Positions 50,932-59,883 are shown, counted from the stretch's first letter. The stretch: 64,000 nt of DNA from Bacillota bacterium (GCA_023393165.1 JAEWMJ010000018.1:1-64000); one strand, 5' to 3'. Translations and numbers: made by a program. The notes: generated by a model from the sequence alone, not told the origin.

Positions 50932-51753
50932 ATGATAGAAGAATTGTTTAACAGAAAACTATTGTTGGACGCCTATTTGCAAAGGATCGGATTCGGTGGA
51001 ACGGTGAATTTAAATGAAAGGACGCTTAATGATATTCATGAAGCGCATTCTTTTTCGGTACCGTATGAGAACCTCGAAATAATGGAAAGGAAACCCCTGA
51101 GTTTGGATATAGCGTCCCTGTACAACAAGATCGTGACGCGGGGGAGGGGCGGCTACTGTTTTGAAATCAACGGACTTTTTTCCTGGCTCCTTGAAAAACT
51201 GGGGTTTCAGCCTGTTGAATACTTCGGGAGGTGGCTGTGGAACGAACCGTTAAAAGTCCCTATGAAAAGACACAGGATATCCAAAGTGGTGCTGAGCGGA
51301 ACATCCTATATTTGCGATGTAGGCGTTGGAACCGCGACATATGTCCGCCCGTTGATATTTGAGCCGGAAATTGTACAGACACAATGCGGGTATTCGTTCA
51401 GGATTCTCAAGGACGATCTATTAGGTTTTCTGGTGCAGAGAGCGTCACGTGACCATGACTGGGAAAACTTTTTCTCTTTTACAGAAGAGCGCGCGTTGCC
51501 CATCGATTTTTATTACGCCCATTACTATTGTACGACCCACCCGGATTCCATGTTTTTAAAGAACACCATGGTGCATATGCCGACGAAGTACGGAAGAAAC
51601 ACCATAGCGGATATTTTTGACCCGGTGGCTGCAATCCGTGTAAGGGAATTCCGTTCCACCATGCCGGACGGCAGCGTCGCCCGGTTTATTTCACGGACAC
51701 AGGAGGAATACAGGGAAGCCCTGCGGGAATGTTTTGGGATTGTGGAATCTTAA
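50932..51753 (+). CDS. Arylamine N-acetyltransferase
   Basis: A 273-residue NAT-family enzyme that moves acetyl from acetyl-CoA to arylamines, hydrazines or related amines. The catalytic triad is visible: Cys in RGGYCFEINGLFSWLLEKLGF (near 70-90), His in KRHRISKVVLSG near 108, and Asp in YICDVGVGTATYVRP near 126. The N-terminal NLERTL-like substrate loop EAHSFSVPYENLEIMERKPLSLD is present. GGGAGAGA precedes ATG 50932. Monocistronic. Ends at the terminator 51798. Confidence 0.87.
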   Translation: MIEELFNRKLLLDAYLQRIGFGGTVNLNERTLNDIHEAHSFSVPYENLEIMERKPLSLDIASLYNKIVTRGRGGYCFEINGLFSWLLEKLGFQPVEYFGRWLWNEPLKVPMKRHRISKVVLSGTSYICDVGVGTATYVRPLIFEPEIVQTQCGYSFRILKDDLLGFLVQRASRDHDWENFFSFTEERALPIDFYYAHYYCTTHPDSMFLKNTMVHMPTKYGRNTIADIFDPVAAIRVREFRSTMPDGSVARFISRTQEEYREALRECFGIVES

Positions 51754-51797
51754 ATATATAAGGAGACCGTTAACAATTGTTATTCCCTGAAAAAATC

Positions 51798-51831
51798 AAA
51801 CAGCGCCCGAAAGGTTTGGAGCGCTGTTTTG
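51798..51831. terminator. Bidirectional terminator between convergent genes
   Basis: AAACAGCGC ... GCGCTGTTT with A- and T-runs on either side, between the NAT (plus) and glutaredoxin-like (minus) genes. Confidence 0.8.
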
Positions 51832-51852
51832 CTTAGTGCAGCTTTTTTGCTG

Positions 51853-52116
51853 TTATTGTTCCAGTGCCTTTTCAAGCACCTTTTTAATGTCCTCTTTGGT
51901 GGCGGAGCCTTCGTGCAGTTTTTCATCTTCAATATAGAAGCAGGGCACATACCAATAATCGTAACTGTCCGCTATCCGGGGTTCCTGCTCTTCATCGATG
52001 ATTCGTACAGGTATGCGGCTATATTCGGGGTTTTCCCGCTTCAGTTCCTCCAGCCAGTTGTTTGCACGCCGGCAGTACGGACAGTAGGACAGACGGAAAT
52101 AAGTCAGTTCTTTCAT
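51853..52116 (-). CDS. Glutaredoxin-like protein
   Basis: An 87-residue thioredoxin-fold protein with the active-site CPYC (in YFRLSYCPYCRRANNWLEEL, residues about 10-14), a cis-Pro element (YWYVPCFYIEDEKLHEG) and the C-terminal helix. Typical of small glutaredoxins, although an Fe-S-linked or electron-transfer role is possible. The frame opens at TTG 52128, but GGAG is inside it, so ATG 52116 is the start. Confidence 0.82.
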   Translation of the reverse strand: MKELTYFRLSYCPYCRRANNWLEELKRENPEYSRIPVRIIDEEQEPRIADSYDYWYVPCFYIEDEKLHEGSATKEDIKKVLEKALEQ

Positions 52117-52206
52117 TTTCTTCTCCAATGCATCTGCTACGTTTTTTATGCTTTAAATATAACTCATATTTCAATTGGATAAACAAGCAGCAGAATAATT
52201 TTACGG

Positions 52207-52797
52207 TTACTGCGGTATGGGAACAGAGATATACTCGACGTCGGCTTCTTTTGCATATACCACGTTAAAGTCAATGGTGAACATATAACCGTTTTCTGTT
52301 TTTTGAATAAAATGGAAAGGACCGGTTGCGTCGGTAAAGGTTATAAGTTTATTGCCCTTTTCATCGTACAGGGACCCACCCGCTTTGATTGTAATCATAT
52401 CCACAGATATTATTAATATGGTAGCCTGAGGTTCGACATATTTCTTTTCCATATATTTTGTATCGATGGTGTAGTTTTTAGTCTGGGCGACGCTTTCGCC
52501 TTCCTTCTCAAGAAAATTAATGCTGAAACCCGCCTTGCCGTCTTTTTCACTCTGCAGGGAAAGTGCAAATCCGGAAAAAGCACGGCCTGCTTCTTTTCCG
52601 GTGTCGGCATCCATTACAGGGGCTTCATCCTTTACAACCCAAACATTTGGTTCCTGGTCCCCGGCAACCTGTGCTGAAGGCTGAATTGTTGCGGACGGCT
52701 GCGTGCTCCCAGTTGAAGGCGCATTACCCGTATTTGAACATCCCGCAAACGCGAACACCGCCAAAACTGCGAGTGCAATAGCTATTATTTTTTTCAT
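52207..52797 (-). CDS. Small exported lipoprotein
   Basis: A 196-residue lipoprotein. Signal peptide with lipobox (VFAFAGC) near residue 20, a Ser/Thr/Pro/Gln linker to about 45, then a beta-rich domain (YTIDTKYMEKKYVEPQATILIISVDMITIKAGGSLYDEKGN...). No family that I know. AAGGAGG precedes ATG 52797. The downstream gene (glutaredoxin-like) is on the same strand, 90 bases away. Confidence 0.75.
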   Translation of the reverse strand: MKKIIAIALAVLAVFAFAGCSNTGNAPSTGSTQPSATIQPSAQVAGDQEPNVWVVKDEAPVMDADTGKEAGRAFSGFALSLQSEKDGKAGFSINFLEKEGESVAQTKNYTIDTKYMEKKYVEPQATILIISVDMITIKAGGSLYDEKGNKLITFTDATGPFHFIQKTENGYMFTIDFNVVYAKEADVEYISVPIPQ

Positions 52798-52995
52798 AAA
52801 GATTTCCTCCTTTTTTTTCTTTCAGAATTATGACTCGAAAAGGGAACAGAATGTTCCAAAAGATTAAACGAGTATCCTTATTTTGCTACTAAATGGCTGC
52901 ATTTAAAATAAATTTCAACGGATTGAATAATTTGGCATTTGCGTTTATGATAAACATATGAACTTTGTAACCGCTTGAAGAAGCCTGAGGTATTT

Positions 52996-54225
52996 ATGGA
53001 GAAAAATATAGCGTATATTACCAAACGTAGTAAAAGACTGATTGTAGCCGTATCGTATCTTTCTATCGGCATGCTTGGGGTCTATATATCACTTTATCAG
53101 TATACTGTTTTAAGTATATCGCAGCTGTTTTTATTAAACGCAGCGTTAATGGGCGTTCTGATAGCGCTTCAGAGCCTTGGCAATTCCATGCCTCCGCTTT
53201 TTTTGGGCATGCTGAGCGCGAAAATAGGGAAAAGGAAGGTAGTTCTGATTTCGTATTCACTCATGATATTAGGAACGCTTCTTGCGGGGATCACGCAAAG
53301 CCTTCCCGCTTTTATTGTTTCGGTTTTTATTATCGGGGCCGGGCTTTCGGTTATGGAGGGGACGCTCTCGGCTGTTTTGGCGGACGAGTTTCCGGAGGAA
53401 TCCACCAGGCACCTGAATTTTTCCCAAGTGGCTTTCAGCACAGGTGCAATGTCCGGACCATTTATCGCCCAGGCGCTGATAGAAAACGGCGTTTATTTTA
53501 AAGACCTGTTTATTTATGTATCAGTTGTTTTCGCAGCATTGATGATCCTGTTCTGTTTTACACGGCAATTCAGCGATAATGTGCGTCCTATCGTTGGAAA
53601 TAATTCTGTTAAGGTATCGGGGTTTTTTAAGACCAGGGTTTTTTTACTCCTGGCATTCAGCATATTCTTATATGTGGGCGTGGAGAATACAACAGCCAAT
53701 TTTTCCGACAGCTATTTTGAATTGGTTTTGGGGAAACCGGCTTTGAGCGCCGCCGCACTGTCCCTGTTCTGGTGCGGGATGATCCCTTCCCGGTTCTTGG
53801 CCGGTATACTGAGAGTCGGATTAAAAAAACTGTTTACTGTTTTAGCAATTGTCGTCTTTGTTTCCTTGATTGGCGCAATGCTGATTCCGGACAATACCAT
53901 CAAGATCATACTGTTTTTTACATGCGGGTTTGGCTGCGGGCCGCTTTGGCCCCTGCTTATGGATGCTGCCGCCAAAAGATACAAAGGCAACTCCGCTCCG
54001 GCTCTTAATATAATGATGACATTCAGCGGCCTTGGCGGCGCCGTTCTGCCGCTGGTATCGGGTATGGTTGTGAACAAAAGCAGCCAGACATCGGCGTATT
54101 TTCTCAGCGCCGCAGCCTGTGCTCTGATGCTTGCTGTCTATCTTGCTTCCTATAAAAACAATGCTGCGACACAGGAAAGACAAACAGGAATACAGAATAA
54201 TATGCAGGAAGAGCAGGATGGATAA
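52996..54225 (+). CDS. MFS transporter
   Basis: A 409-residue transporter of twelve membrane segments. MFS motif-A-like region GMLSAKIGKRKVVLISYSLM near 74-93, conserved SxxGAMSGPFIAQALI near 155 and FTCGFGCGPLWPLLMDAA near 300. It resembles the MFS gene at 44788. ATG 52996 follows GAGGTATTT. Substrate not known. It is followed 39 bases later by a phosphoesterase. Confidence 0.83.
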   Translation: MEKNIAYITKRSKRLIVAVSYLSIGMLGVYISLYQYTVLSISQLFLLNAALMGVLIALQSLGNSMPPLFLGMLSAKIGKRKVVLISYSLMILGTLLAGITQSLPAFIVSVFIIGAGLSVMEGTLSAVLADEFPEESTRHLNFSQVAFSTGAMSGPFIAQALIENGVYFKDLFIYVSVVFAALMILFCFTRQFSDNVRPIVGNNSVKVSGFFKTRVFLLLAFSIFLYVGVENTTANFSDSYFELVLGKPALSAAALSLFWCGMIPSRFLAGILRVGLKKLFTVLAIVVFVSLIGAMLIPDNTIKIILFFTCGFGCGPLWPLLMDAAAKRYKGNSAPALNIMMTFSGLGGAVLPLVSGMVVNKSSQTSAYFLSAAACALMLAVYLASYKNNAATQERQTGIQNNMQEEQDG

Positions 54226-54264
54226 GCTATACCTTTTTTATCTGATATTACAAGGAGTCTTATT

Positions 54265-54774
54265 TTGATCATCGGCGTGCTTTCGGATACCCATATACCC
54301 AAAAGGGCAAAAAAACTGCCGCTCACCGTACTGGAAATCTTGGGACGCACGGACCATATTATACATGCGGGTGACATTATAACGCTGGATGTGATCGAAA
54401 CTCTGAAAAAGCTGGCGCCTGTCACCGCAGTTGCGGGAAATGCGGATCCGCCGGAAATCCGACAAATGTTGGGGGAAAAGAAAATTATAACTTTGGGCGG
54501 CTTTGATTTTGGCATTTTTCACGGACACGGTCAAAAAGGAAAAACCGTGAAAAGGGCTTTTGACTGCTTCAGGGATGAACGGGTTGATTGCGTCATATTC
54601 GGCCACAGCCATAATCCTTTTTGTTCATATGAAAACGGAGTACTTCTTTTTAATCCCGGTTCGCCGACGGATAAGAGAAGAAACAAAAATTATTCCATAG
54701 GGATGATCGAAATAAACGGCAAAGAGATAACGCCGCGGATACTTTTTTTTAATTCGGAAAGTAAAATTATATGA
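54265..54774 (+). CDS. YfcE/MJ0936-type metallophosphoesterase
   Basis: A 169-residue calcineurin-like phosphoesterase. Metal motifs: GVLSDTHIPKRAKKLP near 4-19 (D-x-H), HAGDIITLDVI near 36-46, AGNADPPEIR near 60 (GN-x-D), FGIFHGHGQKG near 87 (H), GHSHNPFC near 118 and NPGSPTDKR near 136. Small members of this family hydrolyse cyclic or ordinary phosphodiesters; the natural substrate is not known. Start TTG 54265 after AAGGAGT. Confidence 0.87.
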   Translation: MIIGVLSDTHIPKRAKKLPLTVLEILGRTDHIIHAGDIITLDVIETLKKLAPVTAVAGNADPPEIRQMLGEKKIITLGGFDFGIFHGHGQKGKTVKRAFDCFRDERVDCVIFGHSHNPFCSYENGVLLFNPGSPTDKRRNKNYSIGMIEINGKEITPRILFFNSESKII

Positions 54775-54942
54775 ACAACCTTAAAACAGGTATTTTTGGC
54801 AGGTCGTGGGCGCAATTATAAAAGTTTTATAAAATCTGGCCTGGCGGGGTTGATGTGGCTGATGATTTTTGTTATATTGAGTTAAAAGGCAGGAACAGAT
54901 TTTTAAATAAAGCGTATTTATAAGCGCGGGAGGATAATTATC

Positions 54943-55218
54943 ATGTTTTTTTGGTCATGGCCCTGGCATTGGAGCCTAGGGATTCTGGGCATACTTTTAG
55001 CAATAATGATCATTCTTTTTATCGTACGTGTGATTGTACGCATCGCGCGCAACGAGCCGTGGCATCACCATCATCGCGACTGGCGCGGCTGCGATACTTG
55101 GGAAGACTGGAACGGCGGAGATACCAGAAGCACAGCCCGTAAGATATTGGACGAAAGATATGCTAAAGGTGAAATAGACGACGAAGAATATAAGAGAAAA
55201 AAAGAGAACCTGAAATGA
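54943..55218 (+). CDS. SHOCT-domain membrane protein
   Basis: A 91-residue protein: a Trp-rich N-terminus, one membrane segment (LGILGILLAIMIILFIVRVIVR, residues 12-33), a His-rich stretch WHHHHRDW, then a SHOCT domain (RKILDERYAKGEIDDEEYKRKKENL, 65-89). SHOCT is a short oligomerisation domain. GGGAGGAT precedes ATG 54943, and a terminator follows. Function unknown. Confidence 0.78.
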   Translation: MFFWSWPWHWSLGILGILLAIMIILFIVRVIVRIARNEPWHHHHRDWRGCDTWEDWNGGDTRSTARKILDERYAKGEIDDEEYKRKKENLK

Positions 55219-55225
55219 ATTACTC

Positions 55226-55251
55226 AAAACCCCGTAAAAACGGGGTTTTTT
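55226..55251 (+). terminator. Intrinsic terminator
   Basis: AAAACCCCG, loop TAAAAA, CGGGGTTTTTT. Confidence 0.9.
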
Positions 55252-55343
55252 ATATGGCCGAAATATATTCACATAAAATTCAGATATAATCCGAATTAAT
55301 TTAATATAATTGTCACATTTCTTGAATAATATATATTAGGATG

Positions 55344-55421
55344 ATAAAAAAAAACGGACTTATAATATTATAATTTTCCTCCTTTTATTTTTTAACCAAC
55401 TTTATAAAGTTGGTTTTTTTT
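55344..55421 (+). ncRNA. Candidate small RNA with anti-Shine-Dalgarno motif
   Basis: Between two terminators (55226-55251 and 55394-55421) lies a transcript-sized unit of about 80 bases. A possible promoter is TTGTCA (55310-55315), 16 bases, TATATT (55332-55337). It has no ORF and ends in a perfect 22-base palindrome with a T-run. Its middle has ATTTTCCTCCTTTTATTTT (near 55371-55389), complementary to ribosome binding sites AAAGGAGG and unpaired, as in trans-acting sRNAs that block translation. It may instead be a leader of the ClC gene. Confidence 0.3.
55394..55421 (+). terminator. Intrinsic terminator, perfect palindrome
   Basis: AACCAACTTT-AT-AAAGTTGGTT followed by eight T. No protein gene ends just before it. 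Confidence 0.85.
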
Positions 55422-55537
55422 GCACAGAAGTTAAAAAGACTTCATATCGCCGGGATTTAATATCTCAAAAGTTGAAAATTTGCATGTAATATGAAATAAT
55501 AAAGACTGTGATTTTAACTGAGAACGGAAGAATGTAA

Positions 55538-57112
55538 TTGGACGAAAAAGAAAGGCCTCAAAGCGGGACCGCAAAATTAATTAAAAGTTCTTTGAATTTA
55601 AATATAGATATCATACTTAACGGCATTTTGGTTGGCCTGGCAGCAGGCGGAGCATCTATTCTTTACAGGATAGCGCTTGAAAAAAGCGAAGATGTTTTAT
55701 ATGGGATTATCGGCTTTATTCAGGGAAAACCTCTTTTTATCATATTATGGTTTGCAGCGCTGTTATTCATTGCTCTTGCTGTCGGCAGGCTTGTAAAATG
55801 GGAGCCGATGATAAGCGGCAGCGGGATTCCTCAGATTGCGGGTGAAATGAAAGGTCATTTCGACCAGAAATGGTGGAGGGTAATAACGGGCAAGTTTTTG
55901 GGCGGCATCCTCAGTGTTTTAGGCGGATTGTCGCTCGGAAGGGAAGGCCCTTCGCTTCAGATTGGAGCCATGTCCGGAAAAGCCGTCGCTAAACTTTTTA
56001 AAAAAGATAAGACCAGGGAAAGGTATTTAATCACTTGCGGCGCGTCGGCAGGTCTTGCCGCTGCTTTTAACGCACCGCTTGCAGGCATCATGTTCTCACT
56101 TGAAGAAATACATAAAAATTTCTCGGCAGCCATACTTATATCCATTATGGTTGCTGCTGTCGCAGGCGACTTTATCTCGGAAAATGTTTTTGGGCTCTCT
56201 CCGGTATTCCGTTTTCAGGTGGACACGCTGATCCCTCTTCAATCATACTGGATGATCGTTATTCTGGGCGCGTTGCTTGGAGTTTTGGGCGCGCTGTACA
56301 ACCGCGTCACGCTTGGCGTACAAAAATTATATGAAAAAATGCGATTTATAAAGCCGCAGGACAGGATCGTGATGCCTTTTATCGCGGCGGGCGTATTGGG
56401 GTTAGTTCTACCGCAGGTGTTGGGCGGCGGGCATACAATGATAAATATGCTGACGCAGGGCAATATGGTATTGAAAACCGTCCTGATTTTGCTGGTTGTA
56501 AAATTTCTTTTCTCAATATTCAGTTTCGGTTCCGGAGCCCCGGGAGGTATCTTTTTTCCTCTTCTTGTTATTGGAGCGTATATCGGCCAGGCTTTCGCGT
56601 TTTTCGCCGTCTCAGTTTTCGGCGCGAGCCCAGAGCTTGCGAATAATTTTATTATTCTGGCAATGGCGGGATACTTTGCAGCGATTGTAAGGGCCCCAAT
56701 AACGGGTATAGTTTTAATCGCTGAAATGACGGGATCCTTAAAACATCTGCTTTCACTGGCGGTGGTCGCAATGGTTGCGTATTGGATCGCACATTTGCTG
56801 AAATCAAGCCCCATCTATGAAAGCCTTCTGGATAATATGCTAAAGAAAATGAAGCCGGAAAAAAGAATTAAAAGCGGAGAAAAAATGCTGACTGAAATGG
56901 TTGTGCATCAGGGCGCACTGGCCGCCGGGAAGTTGATCAGTGAAATAAGCTGGCCCGAAAACTGCCTTCTTGTATCCATTCGAAGGGATGGATCAGAAAT
57001 TATTCCGAGGGGCAATACAAGAATAATACCCGGCGACACAATTATTGCATTGACCGACGTGGATCAATGTTATAAAACAGGACATCAACTGCGTAAAGTA
57101 TGCAGGAAATAA
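55538..57112 (+). CDS. ClC-family channel/antiporter with TrkA-C domain
   Basis: A 524-residue membrane protein of the ClC family. Selectivity motifs: GSGIPQ near residue 90, GREGPSLQIGAMSG near 130-143 (the gating Glu), GAPGGIFFPLLVIGA near 330-344. About 18 helices. The C-terminal part (about 455-524) is a TrkA_C (RCK_C) ligand-binding domain: KLISEISWPENCLLVSIRRDGSEIIPRGNTRIIPGDTIIALTD. ClC members move Cl- with protons; a gating ligand is implied. It lacks the fluoride-type signature as far as can be judged. Start TTG 55538. Next to a convergent glycosyltransferase-like gene. Confidence 0.9.
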   Translation: MDEKERPQSGTAKLIKSSLNLNIDIILNGILVGLAAGGASILYRIALEKSEDVLYGIIGFIQGKPLFIILWFAALLFIALAVGRLVKWEPMISGSGIPQIAGEMKGHFDQKWWRVITGKFLGGILSVLGGLSLGREGPSLQIGAMSGKAVAKLFKKDKTRERYLITCGASAGLAAAFNAPLAGIMFSLEEIHKNFSAAILISIMVAAVAGDFISENVFGLSPVFRFQVDTLIPLQSYWMIVILGALLGVLGALYNRVTLGVQKLYEKMRFIKPQDRIVMPFIAAGVLGLVLPQVLGGGHTMINMLTQGNMVLKTVLILLVVKFLFSIFSFGSGAPGGIFFPLLVIGAYIGQAFAFFAVSVFGASPELANNFIILAMAGYFAAIVRAPITGIVLIAEMTGSLKHLLSLAVVAMVAYWIAHLLKSSPIYESLLDNMLKKMKPEKRIKSGEKMLTEMVVHQGALAAGKLISEISWPENCLLVSIRRDGSEIIPRGNTRIIPGDTIIALTDVDQCYKTGHQLRKVCRK

Positions 57113-58360
57113 CTATTTGTTTTGTTCCAGGTAAAGCATCAGTTTGGCCCAGATTCTTTTGGTTTCCTCAAATTCAAAGTAGTGTTTCTGAACATTGATA
57201 TTGTATTTTTCAAATTCTTCTAAAATATTATGAAATTTTGGCTGGTGAAAATATTCCGAGATAATGGGCAGTATTTTCCAAAGCTTTTCTCTTATTTCTG
57301 CTATTTTTTGATAGTATGCTACCCCTTGGGTTATGTAAAGCAGTAATGGTTTATATCTGATCCAGCCTATGCACGCGTTATAAAAGCGATTGATTATCTG
57401 TTCATTTTCTGCCTTGATAAACTTAAGATTTATCGGCAGTACGCCTTCCAAGAGATGGTTATATGTCGAAAAACCGTCATGGAACGTGTAGCATGGGACC
57501 CGGAGAACTTTACGGTCGCTCAGGCAGGTGCTTAAAAAAGTATCTTCTCCTCTTGCGCCGGGCGGGTTATAGAAAGGAAACGTACGGCTTGGGGAAGTAA
57601 GGTTAATACAGAGGTTGGCGCCGGAAATGAATTTTGATTTGTTGATTTCACGTACTTCCGCAGCCTCACTGCTGGTAAGTATCTTTGTATCTGCATAGGT
57701 AACACCGCCATTTTGCATTACAGTCCTGATTTTGTCCCAGTTGATGATATCGTTGCTGATGGCTTCGATAAACAAACGGAAATCTTTTTCGCGCATCGTA
57801 TCATTAAACTCAATATATGGAATGGGTGAAATATATCCGCAATGTCTGCCGTGCGTTATATCTGCGCTGCTGATATATTTTAAATGCGTGGAAAGGACAT
57901 GCTGACCGCCCCAAATCGCAAGGTTTTTGGTATTTGTTACAGCAACAGGGTATTCGTCGTCATCTAAAAATATCAGATAATCCATATTATTCTTGATCGC
58001 TTTATAAAGCAACGCGTTTCTTTTGCCGGCATAACCGTCGCAGAAAACCATCTGAGCCTCATGTTCGTCAAGAATGTTTTTCTGGGTCAATTCCGATATT
58101 TCCGAAAGTATTGCCCGGCTTCCGATAAATTCGGTGGAATCAATAAGCGCCAAAAGGTCAGGATGTATGTTGCGGAAATCTAACGGTCTGGTATTATTAT
58201 AATTGAGATCATAAGCTACAAAAACATTTAGGTTTACTTTTTGATTTGCAACTAATCCGGATTCTTTCCAGTTATAGATGTAAGTTTTTAAGACTCTTCT
58301 AAAAGCTTTTCGTCCGGTCGCAAATCCAATCCCTACTTTGATTTCACGTCCCGTTTTCAT
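57113..58360 (-). CDS. Glycosyltransferase-like protein (GT-A fold)
   Basis: A 415-residue cytosolic protein. Nucleotide-sugar/metal motif YLIFLDDDEYP (residues about 127-137; the D-x-D of GT-A enzymes) and PGARGEDTFLSTCL near 276-289 (the E-D motif typical of glycosyltransferase families 2 and 27). The starting piece IKVGIGFATGRKAFRRVLKTYIYNW resembles GT-A entry. No membrane segment. GGGAGCC precedes ATG 58360. Convergent with the ClC gene. Likely adds sugar to a surface polymer or spore polysaccharide; the acceptor is unknown. Confidence 0.65.
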   Translation of the reverse strand: MKTGREIKVGIGFATGRKAFRRVLKTYIYNWKESGLVANQKVNLNVFVAYDLNYNNTRPLDFRNIHPDLLALIDSTEFIGSRAILSEISELTQKNILDEHEAQMVFCDGYAGKRNALLYKAIKNNMDYLIFLDDDEYPVAVTNTKNLAIWGGQHVLSTHLKYISSADITHGRHCGYISPIPYIEFNDTMREKDFRLFIEAISNDIINWDKIRTVMQNGGVTYADTKILTSSEAAEVREINKSKFISGANLCINLTSPSRTFPFYNPPGARGEDTFLSTCLSDRKVLRVPCYTFHDGFSTYNHLLEGVLPINLKFIKAENEQIINRFYNACIGWIRYKPLLLYITQGVAYYQKIAEIREKLWKILPIISEYFHQPKFHNILEEFEKYNINVQKHYFEFEETKRIWAKLMLYLEQNK

Positions 58361-58544
58361 AATTAGGCTCCCTTTCTTATTATTAACAAATTGTTACATC
58401 ATTTTTATTATAGCATAGAAAAGCCTTTTGGCAAAATTAACAGCAGGAAGTATGGATATGCAAGATTAATAAATTTTAAAACAAATTTTTACCATTTGGC
58501 TTAAACCTTTCGGTTTAAAAACCGGCAGTTATTAAAATCCTTTT

Positions 58545-58586
58545 AAAAAAAACCGGCCGTCTGCCGATTCTGCAGGCAATGGCCGG
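58545..58586 (-). terminator. Intrinsic terminator of the Cys-rich protein gene
   Basis: On the minus strand CCGGCC, a 22-base loop including an internal CTGC/GCAG pairing, GGCCGG, then eight T. Confidence 0.75.
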
Positions 58587-58623
58587 AATATCATATTTAA
58601 AGGAAGTTATATCTCTTCAGAGA

Positions 58624-59064
58624 TCAGATTGCATTGTGCACAAACGCTACTATGGATTCCACAGGAATATCAACAACCGCGCCAACGTTGGCTATTACGT
58701 TGCTTACGGCGCCGCTGCCAAGTCCACGGCCAAATCCTCCGCAACATCCGGAGAAGCATCTGCCATTTCTACGGCCATCGCCAAAGCCGCTGCGAGGAGA
58801 TTTTCTGATACCGCCGGTCTCATTGTTAATGAATGTCGGGCAGCACGGTGTAACGCAAGAACTCCCCAAGGAGCAGCAAGGAGCCGGACCGATGCAGGTG
58901 ATCAGCCTTACGAAGCAGGGGTTGCACAAAATAAGGACGCCTGTGAATCCGCAACCTGACGCGCCTCCGCTTTTGGTATATATTGTTACCGTCGTTCCGG
59001 CCCATTTGACCAATTCTCCCAAAATCCCGGGATTGATATCTATTCCTTTAAAAGCTTCATCCAA
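58624..59064 (-). CDS. Cys-rich Gly-rich surface-like protein
   Basis: A 146-residue protein. Beta-rich part: LVKWAGTTVTIYTKSGGASGCGFTGVLILCNPCFVRLITCIG, then SSCVTPCCPTF, a charged patch (RKSPRSGFGDGRRNGRCFSGCCGGFGRGLGSG) and a hydrophobic end. It contains at least ten Cys, suitable for crosslinking, as in spore coat or exosporium proteins. Two plus-strand frames overlap, but GGAG lies 9-10 bases before the TTG 59064 on this strand and none on the others. It fits a small family of clostridial surface proteins, but I cannot name it. Confidence 0.65.
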   Translation of the reverse strand: MDEAFKGIDINPGILGELVKWAGTTVTIYTKSGGASGCGFTGVLILCNPCFVRLITCIGPAPCCSLGSSCVTPCCPTFINNETGGIRKSPRSGFGDGRRNGRCFSGCCGGFGRGLGSGAVSNVIANVGAVVDIPVESIVAFVHNAI

Positions 59065-59226
59065 TTGATTTTTTCTCCTTTCATTTAATTCAAGGCAAAA
59101 AATGTTTGTATTACTGTCATATATTATGTAACTATGTAAGTTTGCGCTAATAAAAATTGAAGAAATATAAGAAAAATATAAATTTATTATATATTTTAAA
59201 ATTTAACCGTTTTATTCAGGAGAAAT

Positions 59227-59294
59227 ATGTTTTTATTGCATAAAAGGAACGGATGGTATTTGTAAAATATTTGGCCTGCCTTAAGGCAGGCCAA
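59227..59294 (+). other. Tiny ORF followed by a perfect 24-base palindrome
   Basis: AGGAG is followed by ATG 59227 and a 12-codon frame ending at 59265, then TTGGCCTGCC-TTAA-GGCAGGCCAA at 59271-59294. A short T-poor tail follows. Could be a small transcription unit or a stable hairpin of a longer RNA. The remaining intergenic space, 59065-59226, is AT-rich and shows nothing else. Confidence 0.3.
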
Positions 59295-59427
59295 TAACAT
59301 GTTTTCGTATAAAACATTATAAATCTATTGATTAAGCAGATACACAATACTTACCGCAGACATAAGATATAGAATCATAACAGAACAAATATGCAGTCAG
59401 CAGGAATATCTTAAAGGAGAAACAAAT

Positions 59428-59823
59428 ATGAGCCAGTTTTTTAACCGGCTGCGTGAGGATACATCAAGGGGAATACGCGCGGACAGCGCCGGCCGTTCTG
59501 ATACGAATGAAGAATTGTTGAAGACATTGAATGATTGTGAATCAATGTGTGAGAAGGTATATGCAAATATCAGGAAGCTGCCCGATTTTAATTTGAGAGC
59601 GAGGCAAAATACGCTTCTTAGGGAATGCGCTGACATGTGCAATCTGACTAAAAAGCTTATAGCACATAATTCCGAACACGCAAAACAAGCCGCCGATTTA
59701 TGTTCGGTCATTTGCAGGCATTGTGGATTTGAGTGCGCAAAATTTTCCGACAATGATTCTCAGCAGTGCTCAAGAGTTTGCATATACTGCGCGCAGCAAT
59801 GCGCCAATTACGTAAACCGATAA
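59428..59823 (+). CDS. DUF326 / Csp-type copper-binding four-helix protein (copy 1)
   Basis: A 131-residue protein; the part after residue 30 has 12 Cys arranged in the DUF326 pattern: DCESMCEKV, LRECADMC, ADLCSVICRHCGFECAKF and QQCSRVCIYCAQQC. This is the four-helix bundle of copper storage proteins (Csp), where Cys line the core and hold many Cu(I) ions. There is no signal peptide, so it would be cytosolic. AAAGGAGAA precedes ATG 59428. It is a paralogue of 62677-63192, with the same Cys layout. Terminator at 59844. Confidence 0.82.
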   Translation: MSQFFNRLREDTSRGIRADSAGRSDTNEELLKTLNDCESMCEKVYANIRKLPDFNLRARQNTLLRECADMCNLTKKLIAHNSEHAKQAADLCSVICRHCGFECAKFSDNDSQQCSRVCIYCAQQCANYVNR

Positions 59824-59843
59824 TAATATTAAGATGAAAGTAT

Positions 59844-59875
59844 TATAAAGGGGGCTGATATCAGCCCCCTTTATA
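59844..59875. terminator. Perfect 32-base palindrome terminator
   Basis: TATAAAGGGGGCTGA and its exact inverse meet without a loop, ending TTTATA; effective from both strands. Serves copy 1 of the Csp-like gene and the DUF421 remnant on the other side. Confidence 0.8.
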
Positions 59876-59883
59876 AAATCTGA

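Noticed and set aside
55423..55537. Fluoride (crcB) riboswitch before the ClC gene
   Set aside because: None of the conserved core of that class is visible, and the channel does not show the fluoride-type signature.
58579..59068. Two plus-strand ORFs over the Cys-rich gene
   Set aside because: Ala/Ser/Thr-rich shadow translations; only the minus strand has a ribosome binding site and a terminator in place.
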